In this document: positions 44,958 to 54,172 of the stretch, piece after piece
Layout: the number at the start of each line of letters is the position of its first letter
Position numbering within the stretch: position 1 is the first letter of the stretch
DNA from: Pseudoalteromonas luteoviolacea NCIMB 1944
GTDB lineage: Bacteria > Pseudomonadota > Gammaproteobacteria > Enterobacterales > Alteromonadaceae
Assembly (NCBI RefSeq): GCF_001625565.1
Contig: NZ_AUXS01000056.1
Span: forward strand, 53,662 to 117,661
DNA: 64,000 nucleotides
Direction: 5' to 3'
Program-made: the position numbers and the translations under genes
The notes under the pieces: generated by a model
What the model was told of the DNA's origin: nothing
Database searches by the model: none
The model's input: only the letters and a program-made list of their open reading frames with translations

Positions 44958-47386
44958 ATATCATTCGGTTTTCCAACCAACTCAAACTGGCAATTCAGTC
45001 CCTTAGACAAGCAAAAGGGTTTTCTGTCGCAATCATACTGACTCTGTCACTTACACTGGCATGTTTCTTTGTAGTAATGAGTTTATTCAGCAATTATTTT
45101 ATCAAACCTTTAAATGTAGAGCATGAAGAGCGTTTGGTTATTGTCGAGCAAGACAATGTATTTGCAGACAAAAACAGCCCAGGATATCAAAGCTTCCAGT
45201 CTATAGAGCAATGGTACAAAACACAGCAAGTATTTGAAAAAGCGGCCGCGGTGAGCACTGGTCAGGAGATTGTGACTAACTTACCTGGTCAGCCAAAATT
45301 AGATGTAACTTATGCAACTGATGAGTACTACGAATTATTTAGAGTGCCAGTGATGCTAGGCCGGCATATTGCAAACGTGCAGGTTTTAGACGAAAAAGTG
45401 CAGGAGGTGATGATCTCCTACCAAATTTGGCAGCGCTACTTTGACGGAAGTGAACAAGCTATAGGGCAAAGTCTAACGATGGAGGGTATGCAGTTTACCG
45501 TTGTTGGTGTGGTTGGACAAAATTATACCGATCCGTTTATGTTCAATGATGGCAAAGCACAAATCTGGTTTAAGTTTAGCGCGGATAGACGTTATTTCCG
45601 AGAGGAAGATCCAAGCCCTTGGTACAATTTATTTGGCACACTTAAATTAATTGGTGTTTTAAAACCGGGCGAAACCAACGCCACTGCAAAAACGCATTTG
45701 CATCAATCACTGCAAGAGATAAAAGCGCAATGGGTAGAGGGTTTCCCAAACATCGTTGACTTAGTGCCCATTGTAACGAGTTTTCGCAAAGCTGAATTAG
45801 GTGACAACAACAAACTCGCGATTTTGTTGCTAGCGGGTGTTACGGGTTTGCTATTAATTGCACTTTTAAATGTCAGTAATTTATTTGTCTCAAGGGCTGT
45901 TGTGAAACACAAGCAACTCGCTCTTCAAGCGGTTTTAGGCGCAAAGCGTCGTGTATTGTTTCAAAGTATTTTATTGGAAACTTCGGTTTTAATGACTGCG
46001 TCTGTGCTGGTGGCATTGTTTTTAGCTGCATGGGGGATAAAGCTCTTTGTTTCTTTAAGCACTGGCTTTTTACCTTTAATCTCTGATCTATCATTGGACA
46101 GCACGGTATTGCTCAGTGCTTTACTTGTATGCGTTCTATTAGCTTGGCTATTTGCATTTATCACAAGTCGCCTTATTAACTTTACCAAATTGCGTGCTCA
46201 GATTCAGTCATCTGGCAAAGGGGCTGTCAGCCAAGTAAGCGCAACGACAGTGAAGATGATGGTTGCAGTGCAGCTGTTTTTAGCTTCAACTTTGGTCATT
46301 GGCGCAACGATGGTGCTTAGCAAAACGCTAGAGACACTAAATCGTCCACTAGGAAGTAAAACAGAAAACTTCTATGCGGTGCACCTATTTATTCAAGATA
46401 TGGAAGAAAGCATTGCTGAGCGTTATCGATTTATTGAAGCGTATAGAGAGGCGCTATACAAAATAGATGGCGTCGCAAAAGTGGCCCATGGCAGTAGTCC
46501 AGTGCAGTACAATACTCGAGCCAGTACAGTTACTGATATGGCAGGAAACGAAAGTGTGTTTATCCCCCAAGCTTGGGTTGGTATGGACTATTTTGATGTT
46601 ACTGGATTAAAAATCATTGAAGGGCGCACCTTTAGTGAAGCGGCCATGCGTGGAGAAAAACATGAGTTTTTAGTGACAAAAGCGGTCAACGATTTACTCA
46701 AGCCTGGTGGAAGTTTGATTGGCGAAACTTTTATGAGCTTTGACCCAGACAATCCAGTTGAGGTGGTTGGCATAACAGAAAACTTTAATCACCCTAGATC
46801 ATTTGGCAGACACCAAGGACGTCATTTTTGGTGGGCATCTCAGCCTTATGCTTTTCCATATATCGTCAAGATGGAAGAAGGGAAAAGCTTAAGCCGAGAG
46901 ACATTGTTTACGGCGGCTCGAAGCGTAGATCAACGTACAGGCATATGGCGCTTAACCAATTTGGAAAAAGAGTACGGGCTTATGACACATATGGAGCGGA
47001 TCACACGAAACTTATGTATTTTGCTCGCATTGTTTACGTTAGTGTTAGCGGGTGTTGGTATCTATGGTGTGCTGAGTTATAACCTAGGGCTACGTCGCTA
47101 TGAATTAGGCATACGTATGGCATTAGGCGCAAAAAGCAAAAGATTGTATCGAGAGCTATTTCAGGACACTATTGTCCCATTGGCACTTGCTTTCGTCTTA
47201 GCGGTCCTGCTCTGTGTAGTAGGTTACACGTTTTTTGTAGAACAAATTAGCGACTATATGTTGGTTAACCCTCTGTGGTTGACGGCGGTAAGTACAGGAA
47301 TTGCGGTATTTGCGTTATTCGCAACTTTATACCCGATGAGCAAAATATTGGGTGCGAAACCGATGGCGTCATTACGTCAAGAGTAA
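44954..47386 (+). CDS. FtsX/MacB-type ABC permease with duplicated domains
   Basis: 810 residues, twice the usual MacB permease domain set. There are two halves, each with a MacB-PCD periplasmic domain (about 45-280 and 450-690) and an FtsX transmembrane domain (about 290-425 and 690-805), eight helices in total. The conserved QAVLGAKRR and GIRMALGAKSKR loops end each FtsX-like region. The duplication means one copy may act where MacB works as a dimer. Overlap with the ATPase stop shows coupling. A hairpin (47395-47419) separates it from the regulator gene. Confidence 0.9.
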   Translation: MNIIRFSNQLKLAIQSLRQAKGFSVAIILTLSLTLACFFVVMSLFSNYFIKPLNVEHEERLVIVEQDNVFADKNSPGYQSFQSIEQWYKTQQVFEKAAAVSTGQEIVTNLPGQPKLDVTYATDEYYELFRVPVMLGRHIANVQVLDEKVQEVMISYQIWQRYFDGSEQAIGQSLTMEGMQFTVVGVVGQNYTDPFMFNDGKAQIWFKFSADRRYFREEDPSPWYNLFGTLKLIGVLKPGETNATAKTHLHQSLQEIKAQWVEGFPNIVDLVPIVTSFRKAELGDNNKLAILLLAGVTGLLLIALLNVSNLFVSRAVVKHKQLALQAVLGAKRRVLFQSILLETSVLMTASVLVALFLAAWGIKLFVSLSTGFLPLISDLSLDSTVLLSALLVCVLLAWLFAFITSRLINFTKLRAQIQSSGKGAVSQVSATTVKMMVAVQLFLASTLVIGATMVLSKTLETLNRPLGSKTENFYAVHLFIQDMEESIAERYRFIEAYREALYKIDGVAKVAHGSSPVQYNTRASTVTDMAGNESVFIPQAWVGMDYFDVTGLKIIEGRTFSEAAMRGEKHEFLVTKAVNDLLKPGGSLIGETFMSFDPDNPVEVVGITENFNHPRSFGRHQGRHFWWASQPYAFPYIVKMEEGKSLSRETLFTAARSVDQRTGIWRLTNLEKEYGLMTHMERITRNLCILLALFTLVLAGVGIYGVLSYNLGLRRYELGIRMALGAKSKRLYRELFQDTIVPLALAFVLAVLLCVVGYTFFVEQISDYMLVNPLWLTAVSTGIAVFALFATLYPMSKILGAKPMASLRQE

Positions 47387-47394
47387 TACGTAGT

Positions 47395-47419
47395 GGACTT
47401 AGGCGTAGATCCTAAGTCC
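47395..47419 (+). repeat. Intercistronic hairpin between permease and response regulator
   Basis: GGACTTAGG (47395-47403) and CCTAAGTCC (47411-47419) form a perfect 9-bp stem with a 7-nt loop and no T-run. It could reduce read-through or define mRNA processing so exporter and regulator are expressed at different levels. Confidence 0.6.
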
Positions 47420-47455
47420 GCTTTCCAAACAATAATTGATGATTAGTAAGGAAAT

Positions 47456-48781
47456 ATGAAAACAGTTTTAATTGTGGATGATTTAATTGATGTTCGCCTC
47501 AGTGCACGGATCGTGCTTGAAAGTCATGGTTTTCATTGTTTAGAAGCTCAGCACCCGAGTGCTGCAATGACTAGCTTGGAGCAAAATCAGATAGATTTGA
47601 TATTGCTGGATATGAATTTTAGCCAAGATACTACTTCAGGACAGGAAGGATTGGCTTTTTTATCTAAACTTCAATCGCTCAACTATACCATCCCAGTTAT
47701 CGTAATCACGGCATGGGCCAAAATAGACTTAGCAGTGCAAGCTATGCAAAAGGGGGCTTGTGACTTTATCGAAAAACCTTGGAAAAATGCGCGTTTATTA
47801 GAAGCGGTGCAAGGAGCAACGATACAAATAGATTCGCAGCAAACCACATCTACACAGTCACGATTTTTGGCTTTTAGTACGCAGAGTAAGCAACTTCTAG
47901 AAAAAGCGCAGCGCATTGCAAAAACACAAGCGAATATATTGATCACCGGTGAAAACGGTACTGGAAAAAGCCTGCTAGCTGAATATATTCATGATGAAAG
48001 TTTGCGAGCAAGTCACGAGATGATCAGTGTGAACATGGCTGCGATACCTGAAAACTTATTCGAAAGTGAGTTGTTTGGTCATAAGAAAGGGGCTTTTACA
48101 GATGCGAAAGAAAATCGTACTGGCCGATTTACACTCGCCAATGACTCAAGTTTGTTTCTAGATGAAGTTGGTTGTTTGCCCATAGCTTTGCAAGCAAAAC
48201 TGTTACGAGTACTGGAAAGTGGAGAATATGAAGAAGTCGGGTGTTCGACATCAAAGCGCAGCAATGCTCGAGTAATTTCAGCAACCAATGCTGATTTAAA
48301 TAAGCTCATCGCGCAGGGCGAGTTTAGGCGTGACTTGTTATTCCGTCTCAATACTTTGGTGATAGAGCTGCCGCCGTTGCGAGAGCGTTTGGATGAAATA
48401 GCAGCTTTTGCTGAGTATTTCATTGCAAAACACATGAATAAATATGGTCGTACGGATGTGGCGTTGAGTGAACAAGCCCACAAAAAGCTAAAATCTTATC
48501 ATTGGCCAGGGAATATGAGGGAATTATCTCATGTATTAGAGCGGGCAGTGATCATGGCAGATACTAACGTTATTCAAGCTCAAGATGTGCAAATTCAACC
48601 CAGTGACGAAACATTATTGCCATTGCCTTTGATGACATTAGAACAAGCAGAAAAAAAACTGATCCTCAACGCGATAGATCACTTTGATGGTAATGTTGTT
48701 AGAGCGGGAGAGTTTTTAGGTTTGAGTAAATCTGCAATTTATCGTCGCGTGGATAAGTTTAACATTCAGGTAAAAGACTAA
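47456..48781 (+). CDS. Sigma-54-dependent response regulator (NtrC family)
   Basis: 441 residues. The receiver domain (1-120) has the acidic pair D8-D9 and phospho-acceptor Asp52 in LILLDMNF. The AAA+ domain has Walker A TGENGTGKS. It carries the sigma-54-contacting loop as GAFTDA (usual GAFTGA), and Walker B LFLDEVG. The C-terminal Fis-type HTH (NVVRAGEFLGLSKSAIYRRV) binds enhancers. It sits downstream of the ABC exporter and 2 nt before its kinase gene, so the pair probably turns on the exporter through the sigma-54-type promoter at 42900. RBS AAGGAAAT. Confidence 0.93.
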   Translation: MKTVLIVDDLIDVRLSARIVLESHGFHCLEAQHPSAAMTSLEQNQIDLILLDMNFSQDTTSGQEGLAFLSKLQSLNYTIPVIVITAWAKIDLAVQAMQKGACDFIEKPWKNARLLEAVQGATIQIDSQQTTSTQSRFLAFSTQSKQLLEKAQRIAKTQANILITGENGTGKSLLAEYIHDESLRASHEMISVNMAAIPENLFESELFGHKKGAFTDAKENRTGRFTLANDSSLFLDEVGCLPIALQAKLLRVLESGEYEEVGCSTSKRSNARVISATNADLNKLIAQGEFRRDLLFRLNTLVIELPPLRERLDEIAAFAEYFIAKHMNKYGRTDVALSEQAHKKLKSYHWPGNMRELSHVLERAVIMADTNVIQAQDVQIQPSDETLLPLPLMTLEQAEKKLILNAIDHFDGNVVRAGEFLGLSKSAIYRRVDKFNIQVKD

Positions 48782-48783
48782 AA

Positions 48784-50094
48784 ATGAAAATCCAGCCAGC
48801 CTCTTTGGAGAGCAGCCTAATTTGGTTGTTTTTCGTACCTCTTTGCACCATCACTCTGTTTGCCGTTTGGACTTCTATTAACTTAGCGTTGGATACACTA
48901 ACGTCTTTCACTTTGATATTGGCTGTCTTGTTACCGAGTTTGTTTGCACTGTATAAAGCTTACCAGCGAATATTTAGGTGCTTAGAGGGCGTCGCGGTGC
49001 AACTGGACGGATTGGCAAATGAAGAGTTTACGGTATGGCATCTAGCTAAGTATAAAAAAGGACGCGTTGCACAGATTAAAGTCGACCTCAAGACGATAGC
49101 AGAGCGCATGAAAAACAAACGGCAAGAGTATTTGCAGAATGAGACTTTTATCTTTGATTTTATCAATGAACTAGACTTGCCGATAGTGGTGCTCGATCAC
49201 CACTATCATGTTTATCATCACAATAGGGCGGCTGAGGCGTTTTACAATGGTAAAAATATCACAGGATTTAGTACCGCTCAGTTGGAACTGGAACAAGTGC
49301 AAGGTAGATGGCAAACTTTAAAGCAAAATCAAAGGTTTAAAGTTGTTGAACACAGTTTGTATCGAGGTCAAAGAAAGTACCAATTGATGGTGTACGTATC
49401 CATAGAGCAATCATTGCGACGCAATGAGCAGCAAGCTTGGCAAAAACTCGTGCGAGTCCTCAACCATGAAGTTAGAAACTCATTGACGCCTATTTACTCA
49501 ATGGCTCAGTCATTAAAAGAGCTGCCAAATCAATCGAACGAAGCGCTCAAAGATACTATGTTGAATGTGATTGAAAAGCGCTCAGAACATTTACTAAGCT
49601 TTGTTGCTAACTATTCGAAGTTGTCTCAATTACCCGTTCCACAAAAGAGCTACATCACTGCTTCTGGTTTGTTGCTGCGTTTGCAGGCCTTATTTCCCAC
49701 AGTTTCCGTTAAGCTGCTTACTGGGCAAAATTTATCTCTATTTTGTGACGTTGAACAATTGGAACAAGCACTGTTGAATCTGGTCAAAAATGCACAACAA
49801 GCCAATGAGGTAATAGGCTCTCAAAGGGTGGAGTTGACACTGAGCTTACAAAACGAAGGTTGTCAAATTGACGTTTTAGACAATGGTGAAGGGGTCAGCA
49901 ATACTGACAATTTATTTACGCCTTTTTATTCAACAAAAGAGCAAGGTAATGGAATTGGCTTGGTACTGAGCAGAGAAATTATTCGTGCACAAGGGGGAGA
50001 ATTAACTCTAAATAGCAGAACCGATGCTGACGGAGCTGTTGCACGTATCGAGTTACCAAATCAGGTTAAAGAATCTGACACTATTTCGTCTTAA
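48784..50094 (+). CDS. Sensor histidine kinase, partner of the NtrC-type regulator
   Basis: 436 residues. Two N-terminal helices (about 12-35 and 38-60) with almost no periplasmic loop, a PAS-like central part (IVVLDHHYHVYHHNRAAEAF), H-box VLNHEVRNSLTPIYSMAQSL with the phospho-His, N-box NLVKNAQQA, and G-boxes NGEGV and GNGIGLVLSREII. The lack of a periplasmic sensor domain suggests it detects a signal in the membrane, as in peptide-sensing kinases linked to exporters. The gene begins right after the regulator stop. Confidence 0.92.
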   Translation: MKIQPASLESSLIWLFFVPLCTITLFAVWTSINLALDTLTSFTLILAVLLPSLFALYKAYQRIFRCLEGVAVQLDGLANEEFTVWHLAKYKKGRVAQIKVDLKTIAERMKNKRQEYLQNETFIFDFINELDLPIVVLDHHYHVYHHNRAAEAFYNGKNITGFSTAQLELEQVQGRWQTLKQNQRFKVVEHSLYRGQRKYQLMVYVSIEQSLRRNEQQAWQKLVRVLNHEVRNSLTPIYSMAQSLKELPNQSNEALKDTMLNVIEKRSEHLLSFVANYSKLSQLPVPQKSYITASGLLLRLQALFPTVSVKLLTGQNLSLFCDVEQLEQALLNLVKNAQQANEVIGSQRVELTLSLQNEGCQIDVLDNGEGVSNTDNLFTPFYSTKEQGNGIGLVLSREIIRAQGGELTLNSRTDADGAVARIELPNQVKESDTISS

Positions 50095-50160
50095 TAGTAT
50101 ATAGCACCTTATATTTAGCCAGAACTAGATACTGATATAACTTGGCCAGTCGGAGCACAA

Positions 50161-50508
50161 ATGAAACTTGCAGCAATTCGAATACCCTGTCAAAACCTCA
50201 AAGATGCACAAGCCTTTTATGTAGATAAATTGGGATTAAATCCCGCATTCGGATCGCCTTCTGAAGGTTTTGTTGGCATGCAACTGCAAAACGTTCAATT
50301 GATTTTGGAGCCACAAGAGCAAGGCGAGTTTGAATGTGGACGATACCTTGGCTTTAGTCTCGCCGTCGAAGACATAAATACCTTCTATAGCGAGGCTTGT
50401 GCGCGAGGTGTATTGTTCTCGAACAAACCAGAAAAACAAAGCTGGGGCGGTATTATGACTCATATGTATGACAACAGTGGAAATATCTTTTCGGTCATTG
50501 AAGTTTAA
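50161..50508 (+). CDS. VOC (glyoxalase/bleomycin-resistance) fold protein
   Basis: 115 residues, a single pair of beta-alpha-beta-beta-beta modules. It begins with the family phrase IPCQNLKDAQAFYVDKLGLNP and ends HMYDNSGNIFSVIEV, both typical VOC. Metal-binding His/Glu positions are only partly preserved, so the role may be binding rather than catalysis. It is separate from the kinase operon, with a modest leader of its own. Confidence 0.87.
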   Translation: MKLAAIRIPCQNLKDAQAFYVDKLGLNPAFGSPSEGFVGMQLQNVQLILEPQEQGEFECGRYLGFSLAVEDINTFYSEACARGVLFSNKPEKQSWGGIMTHMYDNSGNIFSVIEV

Positions 50509-50675
50509 AAAGTAACTATATTTCAAGTAACAAAACTAGCAGAGCATCTACAGTTATCACTGCGGCCCTAAACTCTCTAGAACTAAATGTGTTTCGCTTC
50601 GTCAGTGGGGTGCTAAAAGTATGGGAGTCATAGTGAACCGTTTACTCAACTTGCCTGATTTTTAATAGATGTTTT

Positions 50676-50700
50676 AATGGCACAATGTAAGTGTGCCATT
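50676..50700. repeat. Inverted repeat downstream of the minus-strand lipoprotein gene
   Basis: AATGGCACA (50676-50684) and TGTGCCATT (50692-50700), perfect 9-bp arms, 7-nt loop. Probably the 3'-end hairpin of the lipoprotein transcript, although no T-run follows on the minus strand. Confidence 0.5.
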
Positions 50701-50718
50701 GGCTCTATTGGTTGTTGC

Positions 50719-51420
50719 TTATAGTTTTGGGGTGGCTTCAATATGTGATGTTAGTTTTGTGGCAACTTCACTTAAACCGGCGTTAATTGCTTTTAGTTCT
50801 GCTTTTCTCAAGGTCTCGTAAAAATTTAACTCTTCAGCATTTCTATTTACAGTATATTGTTTGGTTGAGGTGAGTGTAAATGGCACAATTCCTGTTCTTG
50901 TGTCTATCAACACAGCTTCAGTAGAGCAATATGAACGCACTCGGTCTTGTTCAAAAAATCGAAGCTGTTTAAAGTTATCACATCCATTTTTGTAAACTAA
51001 AATAAGGTCCGCTTGATAACGGGCCGCAGCTTCTCGTAAAAAGGGAACGGTTTTTTGCTCTGGTAACAATAATGTTGGTAGGAAAGAAGCGTCGTATATC
51101 CTATGTGAGCTTTTCAGCTTATCAATAAAGTGCGTAATCATCTCATTGTCTATTTGCACGAATTCTTGTGAGCGCATTCGTGAATTTTTTGGGGTCGATA
51201 AATTGATAATGGCGATACGATTTACATGAGGCAGTGAAATTCGATGAGCTAGCGCTTGTTTGATTTGAGCATCGCTCATACTAGGACCGTCATTCGAAAA
51301 TAAGCTCACGGCTGATTGCGGCGCATTGGTTTCCATCTGATAGTCTGATGGCCTGTGTGTAGAAGATGTTGAGCAGCCTGACGCAAGTAGTACGCCCAGA
51401 ACAACAGCTATATATTTCAT
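50719..51420 (-). CDS. Uncharacterised lipoprotein
   Basis: 233 residues. Signal peptide with lipobox LASGC (Cys16), so anchored in a membrane. The rest holds ADLILVYKNGCDNF and a later AVLIDTRTGIVPFTLTST, elements that resemble conserved periplasmic lipoproteins of the CsgG or PilP style, but I cannot name the family. RBS TAGGAAAA precedes the ATG. No operon partner. Confidence 0.75.
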   Translation of the reverse strand: MKYIAVVLGVLLASGCSTSSTHRPSDYQMETNAPQSAVSLFSNDGPSMSDAQIKQALAHRISLPHVNRIAIINLSTPKNSRMRSQEFVQIDNEMITHFIDKLKSSHRIYDASFLPTLLLPEQKTVPFLREAAARYQADLILVYKNGCDNFKQLRFFEQDRVRSYCSTEAVLIDTRTGIVPFTLTSTKQYTVNRNAEELNFYETLRKAELKAINAGLSEVATKLTSHIEATPKL

Positions 51421-51681
51421 TGTTTTCCTAGAGTTTAATTTATTATCCTCTCACAGTATGTCGGTTGCTATCTTAATGACAGATTAATCTGTGCTTAACA
51501 AAGTAATCTTGCAGTTCAGCATCGAATACAATAAACAAGGCGCACGGGCAGGAAGAATTGAGCCGTTTTTATGAGGTGTTACTGTGGTTTGTTTCGTGTG
51601 GGTGAGATATCTGACAATCCAAATATCCGCTTTTTGATAGAAAGCTAACCATTGGCAAAATGCTGACTATTTAAAAATAAT

Positions 51682-51709
51682 AAAAAAACTCAAGCCTATT
51701 CACTTGAGT
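51682..51709 (-). terminator. Rho-independent terminator of the chaN-like gene
   Basis: On the minus strand: ACTCAAG-TGAATAGG-CTTGAGTTTTTTTA, 16 nt after the stop at 51725. Confidence 0.85.
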
Positions 51710-51724
51710 CTCATATACCTGTGA

Positions 51725-52723
51725 TCACAGCTCACATTGCGTTTCTTTGCGCTTTTTCATCATTTCTTTGATAGCTTTATTTAAGTTTTCTTTTTTTATA
51801 TAACGTTCTGGAAGTGCTTTTATGGTGTATATAAAATCACCCGTGCTCCAATCAATTGCATCATCGAGAAATTGCGGGCTGACCACAGCAATATTGAGTT
51901 TCGGGTCCAGTCGCTTCAACGCATCAACAGTACCAAGATGATAGTTGCTATGAAATGCACCATTGAAGTGAATAACACGGCTTGCTGGGTTTGATTTGAG
52001 CGCATTGTAAATAGACTCTGCCATTGTATTATCGCGAGCTAGTTGGGCGTAAAAACTATTGCTTAACTTCACTGGACCCGACTTTTTATCAGCTTTTGGA
52101 CCATGGTGACTCATCGCTTCAATAAACTTGTCTTGATATGCCTGTGAGCTGGTGGTGATATCTTTTGCAACCCAGTTTTGGTGCTGTTTATCAAAGGTGT
52201 TTATATATTCAGGCCCTTTGCGCGCGACGCAACGCACAATGCTCAATGGCGTATTGGCAGCGACAGTTGTCAGTTTGTATTGTTTGGCAAATTCAACCAA
52301 GGGGCGATAGTCACTTTGGTAGTTATCCCACGCATTGGCTTGTTTTATTAGAGTTTGCTCTCCAATTTCATTATTTATGTACTGCTCCAGCACATCTTGT
52401 TTATCACGTGTAAATTGCTCAAAGCTCAGTATTAAGTTTGGATTTTGTTGATATATCAAGGGTAGTAAATCGGCTTGAAGGCGGTGAGAAGCACTGTGGG
52501 TGTGATATTCACCCACAAAGATCACGTCGGCGTTGTTTAGGTGTGATCCGAGTTTTTTAATATCGATTTGCTGCTTGTTATTTGCATCGTATAAAGTGTA
52601 ATCGTGCAGCGTAACAATGCTGTGTGAGTGCGTTTTATCTTGGTGTGTGGTAACGCAACCTTGCATCAACAACGTTGAAGTAGTTAGCAATAGAGCTGCT
52701 TTTAAGTGCATTGTTTTTATCAT
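51725..52723 (-). CDS. chaN: ChaN family iron-regulated lipoprotein
   Basis: 332 residues. The lipobox LMQGC follows a signal peptide (Cys23). The ChaN/DUF399 signature is seen as DVIFVGEYHTHSASHRLQ, FEQFTRDKQDVLEQYIN, and the IHFNGAFHSNYHLG region. Known members, such as Campylobacter ChaN, are Fur-repressed heme-binding lipoproteins linked to iron uptake. A Fur-box-like dyad lies upstream at 52781-52799, agreeing with iron control. The RBS is GGAATTTTC before the ATG at 52723. No iron transporter gene is adjacent. Confidence 0.88.
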   Translation of the reverse strand: MIKTMHLKAALLLTTSTLLMQGCVTTHQDKTHSHSIVTLHDYTLYDANNKQQIDIKKLGSHLNNADVIFVGEYHTHSASHRLQADLLPLIYQQNPNLILSFEQFTRDKQDVLEQYINNEIGEQTLIKQANAWDNYQSDYRPLVEFAKQYKLTTVAANTPLSIVRCVARKGPEYINTFDKQHQNWVAKDITTSSQAYQDKFIEAMSHHGPKADKKSGPVKLSNSFYAQLARDNTMAESIYNALKSNPASRVIHFNGAFHSNYHLGTVDALKRLDPKLNIAVVSPQFLDDAIDWSTGDFIYTIKALPERYIKKENLNKAIKEMMKKRKETQCEL

Positions 52724-52757
52724 GAAAATTCCGATGTTCTAATAAATTCCAGAAACC

Positions 52758-52775
52758 GATATTCAATTGAATATC
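52758..52775. repeat. Perfect 18-bp palindrome upstream of chaN
   Basis: GATATTCAATTGAATATC, fully self-complementary, just inside the Fur-box-like dyad. It may be a second regulator's site; TATTCAATT recurs once at 52899-52907. Confidence 0.5.
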
Positions 52776-52780
52776 ATGGT

Positions 52781-52799
52781 AATGATAACTGTTCTCATT
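52781..52799 (-). promoter_or_regulatory. Fur-box-like operator of chaN
   Basis: AATGATAACTGTTCTCATT has 8-bp arms with one mismatch, close to the Fur consensus built on GATAATGATAATCATTATC. It lies about 57-76 bp before the chaN start, where repression by Fe2+-Fur would be effective. Confidence 0.7.
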
Positions 52800-53650
52800 A
52801 CAGGTGTCGAGCTTGGCTGGTTGTGCGGTTATATCGTTGCTTTCTACATAACTTATTGAAAATGATTAATTTAATATCCGTAGTGGATAGAACTAACAGT
52901 ATTCAATTAAAATAGGGATTTAAATTTTGAAGAATGTTTTATTATCGTCGCTACTTTTGTCGACACTTGTCAGTCAAAAAACGCTTTAAATCATTGTCCT
53001 AAACTACTGAATAGCTTATCGATTAAAAGTCATTAAGCTATTCGTAATAGGCTTGAATTGTCTTTTGCTCTTCTCGCCAAAATTGAGCCTATCTTAGTCG
53101 AGCAATTTGCAACCTCATTAAGTGCCGCCTAGAAGGCCACCTTTCGCCATGTAATTCACAGTTATTTCGCGGCACTAAACAGTCGCCCGTAAGTCACTTT
53201 TTTATAACGAGTAATCTTATAGTGATGCTGTTTCACTCGAAGATATTGTTTTGCATAAATTGGGATTATTCATTGAGAACCTTGTTAAATTACTGTAGGT
53301 TTTTGTTTTGAGATTTATGTTCTGATAAATCAATTGCATATCATATTATCTTATATTTTAAAACCTTATATTTTTCAATTTACTGTTGCTTTGGTTGACT
53401 TTTTCGCAGTGGTGGTGTCATTTTATTTCGGTCTCTGTTTCTGCACACTGGAAAAAATATGGTGAGTAGTAATGAGGGGCTATAAAAATTGAGCCTTATA
53501 GCGCAATTGCAGTTTTTTAAGTTCGTGATTTTAACTTTTGGAGTTAATTAGATTTCACTTTTTAAAATTTATATTTGCATTTTGTGATATTGGCTTGGTG
53601 GCTAAATAAAAAGCAATGAATTAAAAAAATATTAAAGGATGATTTGTAAA
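52800..53650. other. Gene-poor region with possible decayed coding remnants
   Basis: 850 bp without an intact gene. A 20-codon frame from TTG 52927 reads as a signal peptide (KNVLLSSLLLSTLVSQ) and stops at once, as if a secreted-protein gene had been truncated. Around 53050-53190 one frame reads LLAKIEPILVEQFATSLSAA, stop, then KATFRHVIHSYFAALNSRP, like a decayed gene with an internal stop. Neither is identified. AT content rises toward 53600. Confidence 0.4.
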
Positions 53651-54103
53651 ATGAAAAAACTTACTTTACTTGCAGCATTGGGTTTGGGTATGGCCAGTGT
53701 ATCAGCACAAGCCGCTGTGGTTGAATGTTTGATAAGTGGTACACCTACACCTCAAGAGTTTACGCCTCAGTTTTGCTCTAGCCAAGCTAGCTCACCTGCG
53801 ACCGAGGTCATATTTAGGCTCACGTCGAGTAAGCCAATCGCAGAAGTAACGTGGAATTATAGTGGTACTTCTGGCCGTTGGGATTGCAGAAAAGGACAAT
53901 ACTGTGTATTTAGCAATAGCACAAGAGAGCCAAGTGGCAGTGCAGAAGCATGTGCAACACGTGTTCTTTACAAAGATGGTACATGGGAAAACTTAAACTC
54001 TTGTGCATACGGCATGTTCTGGTATGGCAGCGGTCCTGTGATCACGCCGTTCACACATGATGTAACTGAAGAGCAATTAAACGCAAGTTCAGAGCAATTT
54101 TAA
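53651..54103 (+). CDS. Small secreted Cys-rich protein of unknown function
   Basis: 150 residues. A classic signal peptide (MKKLTLLAALGLGMASVSAQ, cleaved before AAVV or VVEC) is followed by a Ser/Thr/Gly-rich domain with seven or so Cys (ECLIS, FCSSQ, DCRKGQYC, ACATR, SCAYG). These suggest disulfides in a periplasmic or extracellular fold. ATG 53651 is preferred to 53639 so that the signal peptide begins with MKK. I recognise no family. A double hairpin terminator follows, and the gene stands alone between two gene-poor stretches. Confidence 0.75.
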   Translation: MKKLTLLAALGLGMASVSAQAAVVECLISGTPTPQEFTPQFCSSQASSPATEVIFRLTSSKPIAEVTWNYSGTSGRWDCRKGQYCVFSNSTREPSGSAEACATRVLYKDGTWENLNSCAYGMFWYGSGPVITPFTHDVTEEQLNASSEQF

Positions 54104-54107
54104 TTAA

Positions 54108-54172
54108 GTTAAACACATAGATTTATTGTTTAACTTTTCAAATTAAATAGCACTTTTAGTGCTATTTAATTT
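54108..54172 (+). terminator. Tandem terminator hairpins after the Cys-rich gene
   Basis: First GTTAAAC (54108-54114) with GTTTAAC (54128-54134) and TTTT. Then a perfect 14-bp stem AAATTAAATAGCAC (54140-54153) with GTGCTATTTAATTT (54159-54172), loop TTTTA. Confidence 0.8.
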
